From NCBI GenBank assembly GCA_038199985.1, contig JBBPYK010000109.1:1-64000 (forward strand): 64,000 nt of DNA, in the 5' to 3' direction. The notes under the pieces were generated by a model. The model ran no database searches. It saw only the letters and a list, made by a program, of their open reading frames with translations, and was not told the origin of the DNA. The translations under genes were made by a program, and so were the position numbers. Below are positions 54,247-62,582 of this stretch, piece after piece (within the stretch, counting starts at the first letter, position 1; each line of letters starts with the position of its first letter). Source of the DNA: Arthrobacter_J sp038199985. Lineage in GTDB: Bacteria > Actinomycetota > Actinomycetes > Actinomycetales > Micrococcaceae.

Positions 54247-54375
54247 TTGACTTCGCGTGTTCTGAATCCCGCGCTTACCCCGCATATTTTTGGGGTGCGA
54301 ACGGGTGCACCTCCAGCGGTCCGGCGTTTGCCGGATGGACGTGCAGCTTTCCCTTGCAGAGCTGACGAACACTAG
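54247..54375 (+). CDS. Possible 42-residue ORF in the rpsB leader
   Basis: A TTG at 54247 lies seven bases after a near-perfect GAGGAGG ribosome-binding site (54233-54239) and opens a frame of 42 residues that ends at TAG 54375, 90 bases before rpsB. The peptide starts MTSRVLNPALTPHIFGVRTG and is basic with several prolines and one cysteine. I recognise no family. It fills much of the 418-base divergent gap 54048-54465; the remaining bases hold only possible promoter elements (TACACT at 54175-54180). It could be a leader peptide that tunes rpsB-tsf or a small protein of its own. Confidence 0.45.
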   Translation: MTSRVLNPALTPHIFGVRTGAPPAVRRLPDGRAAFPCRADEH

Positions 54376-54465
54376 GAACTTCTGCTCATCCCGGGCGGAA
54401 AGTTATCAACCGTCAAAGTGGCAGTTGCCGGGCATATTTGTCCGCCTGCCGGAAGGAGTGACGAC

Positions 54466-55413
54466 ATGCCAGTCGTTACCATGCGTCAGCTGCTCGACAG
54501 CGGCGTACATTTCGGTCACCAGACCCGTCGTTGGAACCCGAAGATGAAGCGTTTCATCTTCACGGAACGCAACGGTATCTACATCATCGACCTGCAGCAG
54601 TCGTTGTCCTACATCGACCGCGCCTATGAGTTTGTGAAGGCCACTGTTGCACACGGTGGCACCATCCTTTTCGTGGGCACCAAGAAGCAGGCTCAGGAAA
54701 CCATCGCCGAGCAGGCCACACGCGTTGGCCAGCCCTACGTGAACCAGCGCTGGCTCGGTGGCATGCTCACCAACTTCCAGACAGTCGCCAAGCGGATCCA
54801 GCGTTTGAAGGAACTCGAAGAAATCGACTTCGACGACGTCGCCGGATCCGGTCACACGAAGAAGGAACTTCTTCTTTTCAAACGTGAAATGACCAAGCTT
54901 GAGACCAACCTCGGCGGTATCCGCAACCTGACCAAGGCTCCCTCCGCGATCTGGATCGTTGACACGCAGAAGGAGCACTTGGCCGTGGACGAGGCCAAGA
55001 AGCTCAACATCCCTGTGGTCGCCATCTTGGACAGCAACTGTGACCCAGATGACGTCGACTTCCCGATCCCGGGCAACGACGACGCCATCCGCTCCGTCAA
55101 CCTGCTCACCCGCGTTGTAGCAGATGCTGTTGCAGAAGGCCTTGTAGCCCGTCACAACCGCTCCGGTGCAGATTCCTCGGCGGCTGCAGAGCCGATGGCT
55201 GAGTGGGAGCGCGAGCTTCTCGGCGACGCCGGAGCTGAAGCTGCTGAAGCACCCGCTGAGACTGCTACCGCTGAAGCGCCAGCCGAAGCCGAAGCTGCTG
55301 AAGCACCCGCTGAGACTGCTACCGCTGAAGCGCCAGCCGAAGCCGAAGCTGCTGAAGCACCCGCCGAGGCTGAAGCTCCGGTGGCTTCGGAAACAGCAGA
55401 AGAAGCAAAGTAA
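54466..55413 (+). CDS. rpsB: 30S ribosomal protein S2
   Basis: The 315-residue product is ribosomal protein S2, part of the small-subunit head. The N-terminus MPVVTMRQLLDSGVHFGHQT, the WNPKMKRFIF segment and QRWLGGMLTNF are diagnostic. The ATG at 54466 follows GGAAGGAG; the frame is open from 54418. Beyond the S2 core it has an Ala/Glu-rich tail of about 60 residues made of 18-residue repeats, which lengthens it relative to E. coli S2 (241 aa). It is followed by tsf, with a strong hairpin between the two. Confidence 0.97.
   Translation: MPVVTMRQLLDSGVHFGHQTRRWNPKMKRFIFTERNGIYIIDLQQSLSYIDRAYEFVKATVAHGGTILFVGTKKQAQETIAEQATRVGQPYVNQRWLGGMLTNFQTVAKRIQRLKELEEIDFDDVAGSGHTKKELLLFKREMTKLETNLGGIRNLTKAPSAIWIVDTQKEHLAVDEAKKLNIPVVAILDSNCDPDDVDFPIPGNDDAIRSVNLLTRVVADAVAEGLVARHNRSGADSSAAAEPMAEWERELLGDAGAEAAEAPAETATAEAPAEAEAAEAPAETATAEAPAEAEAAEAPAEAEAPVASETAEEAK
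55237..55375 (+). repeat. 54-bp tandem repeat encoding the S2 acidic tail
   Basis: A 54-bp unit beginning GAAGCTGCTGAAGCACCC occurs at 55237, 55291 and 55345, the last copy being partial. Each unit encodes EAAEAPAETATAEAPAEA. The copies are nearly identical in DNA, which implies recent expansion or gene conversion, and copy number may vary between strains. Confidence 0.9.
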
Positions 55414-55452
55414 GGCTCCGTTTCATAGCGGCCACAGGCCCGTTGAAACCAG

Positions 55453-55492
55453 CGTTGTGATAGTCCCGGATTTTTCCGGGACTATCACAACG
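55453..55492. terminator. Perfect 18-bp hairpin between rpsB and tsf
   Basis: CGTTGTGATAGTCCCGGA at 55453-55470 is followed by TTTT and its exact complement at 55475-55492. No T-run follows, so it is not a classical intrinsic terminator, though U-less terminators have been proposed for Actinobacteria. It may instead reduce tsf expression relative to rpsB, or protect the rpsB mRNA end. Confidence 0.7.
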
Positions 55493-55529
55493 AAGACATA
55501 CTGCAGATACTCACTGATAGGGGTTCACT

Positions 55530-56369
55530 ATGGCGAACTACACCGCCGCTGATATCAAGGCACTGCGCGAGCGCACGGGCGCCGGCATGATGGACGTCAA
55601 GAAGGCTCTTGACGAGGCGAACGGCGACGCCGACAAGGCCATGGATTTGATCCGCATCAAGGGCCTCAAGGGCGCCACCAAGCGCGAAGGCCGTTCAACG
55701 GCTGAAGGTCTTGTCGCAGCCCGCATTGTGGACGGAGCTGTAGGTGTCATGGTTGAGGTCAACTGTGAAACCGACTTCGTTGCAAAGTCCGCAAAGTTCA
55801 TCGAATTGAGCGAAACAGTACTGGGAGCAGCCGTATCTTCCGCTGCCGTCGATGTTGAGGCGCTCCTCGAAACAGATGTCGATGGCAAGAAGCTCTCGGA
55901 AATCGTCATCGAAGAGGGCGCGATTCTCGGCGAGAAGGTCGTTGTCCGCCGCATCGCTCGGGTCGAAGGAAAGACCGTGGACGCTTACCTGCATAAAACG
56001 TCCAAGGATCTGCCCGCCCAGGTGGGTGTCCTGTTCGCTGTCGACGGCGAAGGTAGTGATGCCAGCGAAGCTGCTCATGATATCGCCGTCCACACTGCAG
56101 CGTTCGCTCCCAAGTTCCTGACAAGGGACGAGGTACCTTCGGATACCGTAGACAACGAACGCCGTATCGCTGACGAGACCGCACGCGCTGAAGGCAAACC
56201 TGAAGCTGCGCTAACGAAGATCGTTGAAGGCCGCTTGACCGGTTTCTTCAAAGAAATCGTGCTCGTGGACCAGCCGTTTGCCAAGGACGCAAAGAAGACC
56301 GTTGCACAGGTGTTGGAGGAAGCCGGAACGAAGGCTACCGGTTTCGCTCGCTTCCGTGTAGGAGCGTAG
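55530..56369 (+). CDS. tsf: Translation elongation factor Ts
   Basis: The 279-residue product is EF-Ts, the guanine nucleotide exchange factor for EF-Tu. The N-terminal UBA-like module (ADIKALRERTGAGMMDVKKALDEA), the exchange core MVEVNCETDFVAK and the C-terminal dimerisation region are complete. The distance of about 116 bases from rpsB contains the 18-bp hairpin. It ends the rpsB-tsf unit, with a terminator 40 bases later. Confidence 0.97.
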   Translation: MANYTAADIKALRERTGAGMMDVKKALDEANGDADKAMDLIRIKGLKGATKREGRSTAEGLVAARIVDGAVGVMVEVNCETDFVAKSAKFIELSETVLGAAVSSAAVDVEALLETDVDGKKLSEIVIEEGAILGEKVVVRRIARVEGKTVDAYLHKTSKDLPAQVGVLFAVDGEGSDASEAAHDIAVHTAAFAPKFLTRDEVPSDTVDNERRIADETARAEGKPEAALTKIVEGRLTGFFKEIVLVDQPFAKDAKKTVAQVLEEAGTKATGFARFRVGA

Positions 56370-56410
56370 TAGAGCTATCGGCCAAGCGGGCTTCAGATAT
56401 TGAAGAATAG

Positions 56411-56445
56411 AGGGGCGGTCACCGACAGGTGGCCGCTCCTTTTTC
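56411..56445 (+). terminator. Intrinsic terminator after tsf
   Basis: AGGGGCGGTCACC (56411-56423) pairs with GGTGGCCGCTCCT (56428-56440) through two G-T pairs, with loop GACA and a following T-run to 56445. It separates the rpsB-tsf transcript from pyrH. Confidence 0.88.
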
Positions 56446-56468
56446 CTGCCCTAATTTACTGAACAAGC

Positions 56469-56497
56469 ACTTCTCGACGTCTAGAAGTGTTAATAAT
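56469..56497 (+). promoter_or_regulatory. Palindrome abutting the pyrH promoter
   Basis: CACTTCT at 56469-56475 and AGAAGTG at 56484-56490 flank GACGTC, forming a 22-bp near-palindrome with one mismatched pair. The next bases, TAATAAT at 56491-56497, resemble a -10 box. The site is well placed for a repressor or activator of pyrH-frr-cdsA. No clear -35 box is present, which would suit an activated promoter. Confidence 0.45.
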
Positions 56498-56533
56498 GGT
56501 CACAACGTCCGCCATCAGCCATGGGAGGCACCA

Positions 56534-57265
56534 ATGGAAAACAATGCGCAGCAAGAAGGAAACCCGCGCAGGCGAGTTCTACTCAAACTATCTGGGGAAG
56601 TATTTGGGGGTGGCAAGCTCGGTGTGGACCCGGACATTGTCCGAGGCATCGCCAAGCAGATCGCGGCGACAGTGGGCAAGGTGGAGGTTGCCATCGTCGT
56701 TGGCGGAGGAAACTTCTTCCGCGGAATTGAGCTGTCACAAAGCGGAATGGACCGGTCCCGGGCAGACTACATGGGCATGCTTGGCACGGTGATGAACTGT
56801 CTCGCCCTCCAGGACTTTCTGGAGCAAGCTGGGGTTGAAACCCGGGTGCAGAGTGCGATCACCATGGGCCAGGTGGCTGAGGCCTATATTCCCCGCAGGG
56901 CTATCCGGCACCTCGAGAAGGGGCGTGTCGTCATTTTCGGGGCCGGTGCAGGGCTTCCGTATTTCTCCACGGACACTGTGGCTGCTCAGCGTGCCCTCGA
57001 AGTGCACGCCGATCTTGTGTTGATGGCCAAGAGCGGTGTCGATGGTGTGTACACCGCGGATCCACGCAAGGATCCGTCGGCCAAAAAGCTTGAAGGACTC
57101 ACCTATGATGATGCCTTGCGTCAGGACATTCGGGTCATGGACCAGACCGCCATGACCATGTGCAAGGACAATAGCCTTGAAATGCTTGTTTTTGGCATGG
57201 AGGGCGAGGGCAACGTCACGAGCGCGATTCTCGGTGAAGAAATCGGTACCCGCGTGACCGTCTGA
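56534..57265 (+). CDS. pyrH: UMP kinase
   Basis: The 243-residue product phosphorylates UMP to UDP and belongs to the amino acid kinase fold. Landmarks are RRVLLKLSGEVFGG at the start, VVGGGNFFRG, MDRSRADYMGMLGTVMN and VYTADPRKDP. The ATG at 56534 follows GGGAGG. It stands before frr with 117 bases between, as in many Actinobacteria. A palindromic site overlaps its likely promoter. Confidence 0.96.
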   Translation: MENNAQQEGNPRRRVLLKLSGEVFGGGKLGVDPDIVRGIAKQIAATVGKVEVAIVVGGGNFFRGIELSQSGMDRSRADYMGMLGTVMNCLALQDFLEQAGVETRVQSAITMGQVAEAYIPRRAIRHLEKGRVVIFGAGAGLPYFSTDTVAAQRALEVHADLVLMAKSGVDGVYTADPRKDPSAKKLEGLTYDDALRQDIRVMDQTAMTMCKDNSLEMLVFGMEGEGNVTSAILGEEIGTRVTV

Positions 57266-57382
57266 GCTCGCCGAATACCGGCTCGCCCATCAACTGCACG
57301 GGCGGGAACCGCGTCCCCGTATAGAATGGATCAGAGCCCAGCCGCCGTCGTCGGCGGCAAATTTTTCGTCTAAGGAGACACA

Positions 57383-57940
57383 GTGATTCAGGAAGCCCTG
57401 CGGGAGTCAGCAGAGAAGATGGATAAGGCCGTCGAGGTCGCTAAGGAGGACTTTTCCACAATCCGAACTGGCAGGGCCAACCCATCGCTGTTCTCCAAGT
57501 TGACGGTGGATTATTATGGGACCCCCACGCCGTTGCAGCAACTGGCTGCGTTTCAGGTTCCCGAGGCACGTACACTTCTCATCACTCCGTATGACAAGTC
57601 TTCTCTGCAGGACATTGAGCGCGTGCTGCGCGATTCGAGCATCGGAGCGAACCCTGCCAATGACGGCGTCGTTATTCGAATTGTCATGCCGGAACTCACT
57701 GAAGAGCGTCGTCGCGAGTACGTGAAAGTTGTGAAGTCAAAGGCTGAGGATGCCAAAATTTCCATCCGAAACATCAGGCGGAAGGCTAAGGACGCTATCG
57801 ACAAGTTCGTCAAAGATGGCGACGCTGGTGAGGACGAGGGTAACCGGGCGGAGAAAGAGCTCGACGCTGCCACCAAGGCCCACACTGACACCATCGATGA
57901 ATTGCTCAAGCGCAAGGAAGCTGAGCTTCTCGAGGTCTAA
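57383..57940 (+). CDS. frr: Ribosome recycling factor
   Basis: The 185-residue product splits post-termination ribosomes together with EF-G. It has the family strings FSTIRTGRANPSLF, YGTPTPLQQLA and a long C-terminal helix with NIRRKAKDAIDK. The GTG start has AAGGAG upstream. TAGAAT at 57322-57327 is a possible -10 box, so frr may also have its own promoter. It overlaps cdsA by one base (TAATG). Confidence 0.97.
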   Translation: MIQEALRESAEKMDKAVEVAKEDFSTIRTGRANPSLFSKLTVDYYGTPTPLQQLAAFQVPEARTLLITPYDKSSLQDIERVLRDSSIGANPANDGVVIRIVMPELTEERRREYVKVVKSKAEDAKISIRNIRRKAKDAIDKFVKDGDAGEDEGNRAEKELDAATKAHTDTIDELLKRKEAELLEV

Positions 57941-58872
57941 TGAGTGATGTTGAGCCTCCTGTACCGGACCGTGGGCCGCTGACGGCCAGCAGCGGTAGCC
58001 CGGTAGGGTCACCGGCCACTGGCCCGTCGAATCGCAAGCAACGTAGAGCCGCTGGCACCTCGCGTGCTGGCCGGGATCTTCCGGCTGCCGTTGGCGTTGG
58101 CTTGATCTTGCTCTTCACGGTCCTGGTCGGCTTGTTTTTTATGCCTCTGGCCGTCGTGGTGACGGCTACCGTATTTGGTGTAATCGGTGTGTGGGAGGTA
58201 AGCCGCGCACTAGAGGTCAGAAACATCCAGGTTCCCCTAGTTCCGGTCATTGCTGGGAGCGTAGCGCTCCCGTTCTCGGCGTACCTTGGTGGAACTGAGG
58301 CGTTGGGATTCGCCCTGGTTGCCTCGGCTGTCGCAATTTTGCTATGGCGGAGTCTTGATTCAACCAAGGACGCAACACGCAGTATCTTGGGCGGGCTCTT
58401 CGTACTTTTGTGGGTTCCATTCCTGATTAGTTTTGCTTTGTTGTTGTTCCAGCAGCCCCAAGGCAACTTAAAGGTCGTCACTCTGTTGTTGTTGGTGGTT
58501 GCCAATGATACCTTCGGCTACCTGTTGGGAGCCTTCTTTGGGAAGCATCCCATGGCTCCAAAGATCAGTCCCAAGAAGTCTTGGGAAGGCTTCGGGGGAT
58601 CCGTGGGCGGAGCCGTGCTGATCGGGGTCCTGGCTGCACTGTTTTTGCTGGACCTTCCATGGTGGTTCGGGTTGGTTTTGGCTGTCGCAACGGTGGCTGC
58701 AGCGACCGGGGGAGATCTCGCTGAATCCATGATCAAACGGGAACTCGGCATCAAGGATATGGGGACCGCGCTCCCGGGGCACGGTGGCGTCATGGATCGC
58801 CTTGACTCCATCGTGTTCGCCTCCCCTGTTGCCTATGTTCTATCCAGTACGCTCGTTCCGGGGGCAATGTAG
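57940..58872 (+). CDS. cdsA: Phosphatidate cytidylyltransferase
   Basis: The 310-residue membrane enzyme makes CDP-diacylglycerol from phosphatidate and CTP, feeding all phospholipids. It has a soluble N-terminal tail of about 45 residues, then several hydrophobic helices and the family signature ESMIKRELGIKDMGTALPGHGGVMDRLDS (58725-58812) near the C-terminus. Its start overlaps the frr stop. It supplies the substrate of the CDP-alcohol phosphatidyltransferase at 49275. Confidence 0.94.
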   Translation: MSDVEPPVPDRGPLTASSGSPVGSPATGPSNRKQRRAAGTSRAGRDLPAAVGVGLILLFTVLVGLFFMPLAVVVTATVFGVIGVWEVSRALEVRNIQVPLVPVIAGSVALPFSAYLGGTEALGFALVASAVAILLWRSLDSTKDATRSILGGLFVLLWVPFLISFALLLFQQPQGNLKVVTLLLLVVANDTFGYLLGAFFGKHPMAPKISPKKSWEGFGGSVGGAVLIGVLAALFLLDLPWWFGLVLAVATVAAATGGDLAESMIKRELGIKDMGTALPGHGGVMDRLDSIVFASPVAYVLSSTLVPGAM

Positions 58873-58953
58873 TTTTACCGGCCATGGGTACGGGTAGGCT
58901 TCGGCTTGCGCAGAGACTGTGGAAGTGGACAAGGGAAGGGATTGTGCCTGGGG

Positions 58954-59532
58954 ATGGAAGAGTTGCGGCGGGGGCGTTCACCCTTTGAAAGGGTGAGGCG
59001 CCGCGAGTATGGATACAACATCCGGCAGGTGGACGATTTTCTTACCGAAGCCAGGGCCTACTACAACGACCCGGACCAGGATGCGGACCCCATCACGAGT
59101 AAAACCGTACGTTCTATGGCTTTCGACCCAGCCAAGGGCGGATACGAAGCGCAGGCAGTGGACGCAGCGCTAGACCGGTTGGAGGACGTTTTCGCCCAAC
59201 GCGAGCGGGACCAGCTCATCCGCGATGAGGGTGAAGAAGCGTGGCTCGCTGAAATAAGTCGTATGTCGACGGTTCTGCGCACCCGCCTCCACCGTCCGGT
59301 GGGGGAACGCTTCCGACGCCCCTCGGCGCGTAAAGCCTATAGCTATAACGTGAGGGACGTCGATGCACTGTGCGATCAGTTGCTCGGATATTTCGAGCAG
59401 GATCAGCCCTTGAGTGTGGATGTGATTCGACGGGCCGCGTTCCGCGAAGCCCGAGGTCGCACCGGCTATGAAGAAAACCAGGTGGATGCTTTCTTGGACC
59501 GTGTAGTGGAGCTGATGGCGTCCATCGATTAG
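58954..59532 (+). CDS. DivIVA-like domain protein
   Basis: The 192-residue product contains two copies of a DivIVA/DUF-type repeat: FERVRRREYGYNIRQVDDFLTEA early on and ARKAYSYNVRDVDALCDQLLGYF in the second half, each followed by a region ending in GYEAQAVDAALDRL or GYEENQVDAFLDRV. DivIVA proteins bind curved membranes and organise polar growth or septa. The repeats here are short, without the long coiled coil of Wag31, so it is an accessory member. The start is uncertain: ATG 58954 or TTG 58942, which is closer to AAGGGAAGGG. Confidence 0.75.
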   Translation: MEELRRGRSPFERVRRREYGYNIRQVDDFLTEARAYYNDPDQDADPITSKTVRSMAFDPAKGGYEAQAVDAALDRLEDVFAQRERDQLIRDEGEEAWLAEISRMSTVLRTRLHRPVGERFRRPSARKAYSYNVRDVDALCDQLLGYFEQDQPLSVDVIRRAAFREARGRTGYEENQVDAFLDRVVELMASID

Positions 59533-59567
59533 CCATGTTCAAGCGCGGGGCTTCGCGCCGTTCCTAC

Positions 59568-60230
59568 CTAGTGGTGATGTTCTGGTTCGGGCAGAACTGG
59601 CCCTTGGTCCCGGCCGTGTTCGCTGTGCGGAACGGCAAATTCGCCTGCTGTGGAGGCCGCCAACCCAGGTGCGGCGACGGTAGCTACCAGTACGGATGCG
59701 CCCGCGAGCCCCAGCAATAGACGACCAGCCGGTGCGTCGGACCTACCGACGTCGGCCGATGCTGTGGCCGGACGTCGTTGGAGGTAGCCGAGGCCCGCAA
59801 GAATAACCAGCCCCAGGGCGACGGCGCAGAGGGCAGTGACGTCCAACGACCGCTCGCCGAGCGGTGCAAACATTGCGCCTTGTAAGGTCGCTGTCAGAGT
59901 AATAAGGACCGATGCAGGGACCAGAATTCTGGTGAACGAAGGCCACGACTGCCGTGAGGAGCGCAGGACCGCCGTGGCCCACAGGGCTAGTGCCAGCGCC
60001 CAGAACAGGGACGGCACCACGACGGACAGCTGAAGGACCGAGAGCTCTGAGGAAGCCAATAGGGCGGTGCTGCCCACCCCGGAGTAGAGGAGGGCGGCAC
60101 CATAACCAGCCAAGCCGCACAGTACCCGGACGACCTCAGGTATGACGGCCGAATGGGCCTCACGCCCTGTGCGTGTAGATAGATCCAGGGTTACCTCTGG
60201 GACGGCGTGGGCAGGGCTGGCAGCAGTCAT
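59568..60230 (-). CDS. Hypothetical membrane protein
   Basis: The 220-residue product has about five or six hydrophobic helices starting near residue 33 and a hydrophilic, His-rich C-terminal tail (EHGRDQGPVLPEPEHHH). I do not recognise the family. It starts three bases after the DUF4383 gene stop and has no ribosome-binding site of its own, so it is probably translated by coupling. It converges on the DivIVA-like gene. Confidence 0.65.
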   Translation of the reverse strand: MTAASPAHAVPEVTLDLSTRTGREAHSAVIPEVVRVLCGLAGYGAALLYSGVGSTALLASSELSVLQLSVVVPSLFWALALALWATAVLRSSRQSWPSFTRILVPASVLITLTATLQGAMFAPLGERSLDVTALCAVALGLVILAGLGYLQRRPATASADVGRSDAPAGRLLLGLAGASVLVATVAAPGLAASTAGEFAVPHSEHGRDQGPVLPEPEHHH

Positions 60231-60233
60231 TGC

Positions 60234-60647
60234 TCAGACCGTGGCCCGGTGGTTGGCGGCCACGTTCTTGTCCTGTGAGAGTCCGACGCCGAGAAGCAGA
60301 ACGGCACTGGCAAGGTGGAGAACGTTGTCTGCGCCGTTCAAAGCAATGATGTTCAGGCTGCTGCCAACCAGGAACAGACCGAGGATACCGACGAGCAGGT
60401 AGACGCCGCCGATGGTGGTATTTACACCCTTGGAGGCTGCGACGGAGGAGAGGCCAGCTAGCAGAAGTGCAGCGCCGATCGCCAAGTGGATGATGTTGTG
60501 GAGCGGGTTGACCTCAAAGATAATGAGGTTTCGGCCTTCGGTGGCGAAAAACCCTACTCCTGATGTGACGAAAAACCCGGTGATGCCGACCAGAAGGTAA
60601 ACCGCACCAAAAATGGTGGCTAGGAGTCGGTTGGGCGATGTGCGCAT
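60234..60647 (-). CDS. DUF4383 membrane protein
   Basis: The 137-residue product has four hydrophobic segments in two similar halves: VYLLVGITGFFVTSG with NPLHNIIHLAIGAALL, and VYLLVGILGLFLVGS with NGADNVLHLASAVLLL. This repeat of Asn...His-Leu is characteristic of DUF4383, whose role is unknown. AAAGG lies eight bases before the ATG. It is the first gene of a two-gene leftward unit. Confidence 0.87.
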   Translation of the reverse strand: MRTSPNRLLATIFGAVYLLVGITGFFVTSGVGFFATEGRNLIIFEVNPLHNIIHLAIGAALLLAGLSSVAASKGVNTTIGGVYLLVGILGLFLVGSSLNIIALNGADNVLHLASAVLLLGVGLSQDKNVAANHRATV

Positions 60648-60757
60648 GGCTTGTGCCTTTCTCTACGCTGGCCACCTCGCGATGACCGTCCGTGGAGGCT
60701 TCCCTGTTGAAGCGTCTAAGGGTTCTTCGCGGCAACTACGCGGACGGATGGGTGGGA

Positions 60758-61234
60758 TCAGCGTGAATGTTGAGGGCCACGTTCTAGCAGCGGACCTACC
60801 CTGTAGGGAACCAGCTCACGCATGGCCAGAGAAGTGTCGCAACGCACGACGCCGTCACATCCCAAGACCTTCCCGTTGATGCGGAACAGGTCTTCGGCAT
60901 CACTGGAAACCACCCTGACCATGATGTCTGCTTGTCCGGTTAGCCCGAACGCTTCGATGACCTCCGGAATGGACGCCAGCTCGTGGGCGATCGAGGCGAG
61001 TTTCTGCTGCTGGACGTGCACTTGGATGAAGGCGGTCAGAGGATAGCCCAGAGCTGCGGTACTGATGGTCCTTTCGAACGGGAGAAATACGTTCTTCCGC
61101 TCCAATTGAGCCATGCGCGCCTGCACCGTGTTCCGGGATAGTCCAAGCTTCTGGGCCAAGGCGACAACGGTTCTTCGCGGGTCTTTTGCCATCGCAATGA
61201 GTAGTCTTGTGTCAGTAACGTCCAGAGGTTGCAT
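60758..61234 (-). CDS. Lrp/AsnC family regulator, probable bkd regulator
   Basis: The 158-residue product has an N-terminal helix-turn-helix (DTRLLIAMAKDPRRTVVALAQ, LSRNTVQARMAQLE) and a RAM effector domain (AFIQVHVQQQKLASIAHEL, GLTGQADIMVRV). It diverges from the 2-oxoacid dehydrogenase operon, as Lrp-type BkdR does for branched-chain keto acid dehydrogenase. ATG 61234 is the likely start; a GTG at 61252 would add six residues. It probably responds to a branched-chain amino acid. Confidence 0.88.
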   Translation of the reverse strand: MQPLDVTDTRLLIAMAKDPRRTVVALAQKLGLSRNTVQARMAQLERKNVFLPFERTISTAALGYPLTAFIQVHVQQQKLASIAHELASIPEVIEAFGLTGQADIMVRVVSSDAEDLFRINGKVLGCDGVVRCDTSLAMRELVPYRVGPLLERGPQHSR

Positions 61235-61279
61235 AGTGCGAAACGGTAGCACGGTGCAATCCGCCGCAGTAGGGCATTA

Positions 61280-61313
61280 TGCTCAATGTACGTGCTCCCG
61301 GTTGTGCTCATTG
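61280..61313. promoter_or_regulatory. Direct repeats, possible Lrp binding sites
   Basis: TGCTCAATG (61280-61288) and TGCTCATTG (61305-61313) repeat with a 25-base period in the 241-base gap between the Lrp gene and the E1 alpha gene. Lrp proteins bind several spaced sites, so this fits, but the consensus is loose. I see nothing else firm in this gap. Confidence 0.3.
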
Positions 61314-61475
61314 GGCCCTGTGAGTATCGTCACAATAATTCGGGGCAATGTTGCCTGGAGTGCGTTCGCTCAGATCGCATACCGGGGGCGCATACCGCCC
61401 GGCCCTGTCGCTCGGCAAAACGGTGACAGCAAGACGAGAATATTAAGGTTGCGTGTATCAGTGTCCATCAATGAC

Positions 61476-62582
61476 ATGAACCCGGCGCAGGACGATGACT
61501 TCGTTCAGCTCCTGACTCCAAGCGGGGCCAGGATCAGTGGCGAGTACGATCGCTGGGTTGAAGACGTTGACGACGACGAGTTGATGTCCCTTTATCAGGA
61601 CATGGTCGTTGTCAGAAGAATCGACGCCGAGGCAACTGCGCTTCAGCGCCAAGGTGAGCTGGCACTCTGGCCACCGCTTCTGGGGCAGGAGGCCGCGCAG
61701 GTTGGTTCCGCGCGAGCATTGCGTTCCGACGACTTCGTTTTCTCGAGCTATCGTGAGCACGCTGTGGCTTACTGCCGTGGCGTGGACCTCACGGACATGA
61801 CTCGGGTGTGGCGAGGAAATGCCTCGTCTGGTTGGGACCCGTTTGGTATCAACATGGCCACGCCTCAGGTGATTATCGGCGCGCAGACGCTCCACGCCGT
61901 TGGCTACGGTATGGCCATTGTCAATGACGGCGACGACGCCGCAGCTGTCACCTATTTCGGCGATGGAGCCACGAGCCAGGGTGATGTGAATGAGGCAATG
62001 GTCTTTGCCGCGAGTTATCAGGCGCCGGTCATCTTTTTCTGTCAGAACAATCATTGGGCCATCTCCGAACCCGTGGGTCTTCAGGCGCAGGTACCCATCG
62101 CACGCCGTGCACCAGGCTTCGGTATTCCGAGCGTTCGGGTGGATGGCAACGACGTTTTAGCCTCTCTCGCCGTCACTCGTGAAGCTCTACATCGGGCCCG
62201 AACCGGGGGCGGTCCAACATACATTGAGGCCCTTACCTACCGGATGGGTCCGCATACGACGGCCGATGATCCTACCAAGTACCGCGACGCCAATGAGCTG
62301 GAGGACTGGGCGGCAAAGGACCCGATCGCCAGGCTCACTGCCTATTTTCAGGAGCGTGGTTTGTACACGGAAGATTTCCAGGCCAGCGTGAAAGCCAAGG
62401 CCGACGATGTAGCGCGAGAAATGCGCGCTGGTTGCGTCAACATGACGGAGCCAGAAACCATGGACGTGTTCAAGAACGTCTACAGCTCACCGAACTCCTG
62501 GTTGGATCGGCAACAGGACCACTACGCTCGCTATCTCGCGACATTTGACGATACCGCTGCAGATGCGGAAGGAAGCAAGTAA
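61476..62582 (+). CDS. bkdA: 2-oxoacid dehydrogenase E1 alpha subunit (probably branched-chain)
   Basis: The 368-residue product is the alpha chain of a heterotetrameric, thiamine-diphosphate-dependent E1. The cofactor motif is GDGATSQGDVNEAM through FFCQNN, and SSYREHAVAYCRG and YRMGPHTTADDPTKYRD are typical. Actinobacteria usually use homodimeric AceE for pyruvate, and an Lrp regulator diverges from this gene, so branched-chain 2-oxoacids are the likelier substrates. ATG 61476 is chosen; GTG 61461 is an alternative, and neither has a strong ribosome-binding site. Confidence 0.85.
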   Translation: MNPAQDDDFVQLLTPSGARISGEYDRWVEDVDDDELMSLYQDMVVVRRIDAEATALQRQGELALWPPLLGQEAAQVGSARALRSDDFVFSSYREHAVAYCRGVDLTDMTRVWRGNASSGWDPFGINMATPQVIIGAQTLHAVGYGMAIVNDGDDAAAVTYFGDGATSQGDVNEAMVFAASYQAPVIFFCQNNHWAISEPVGLQAQVPIARRAPGFGIPSVRVDGNDVLASLAVTREALHRARTGGGPTYIEALTYRMGPHTTADDPTKYRDANELEDWAAKDPIARLTAYFQERGLYTEDFQASVKAKADDVAREMRAGCVNMTEPETMDVFKNVYSSPNSWLDRQQDHYARYLATFDDTAADAEGSK

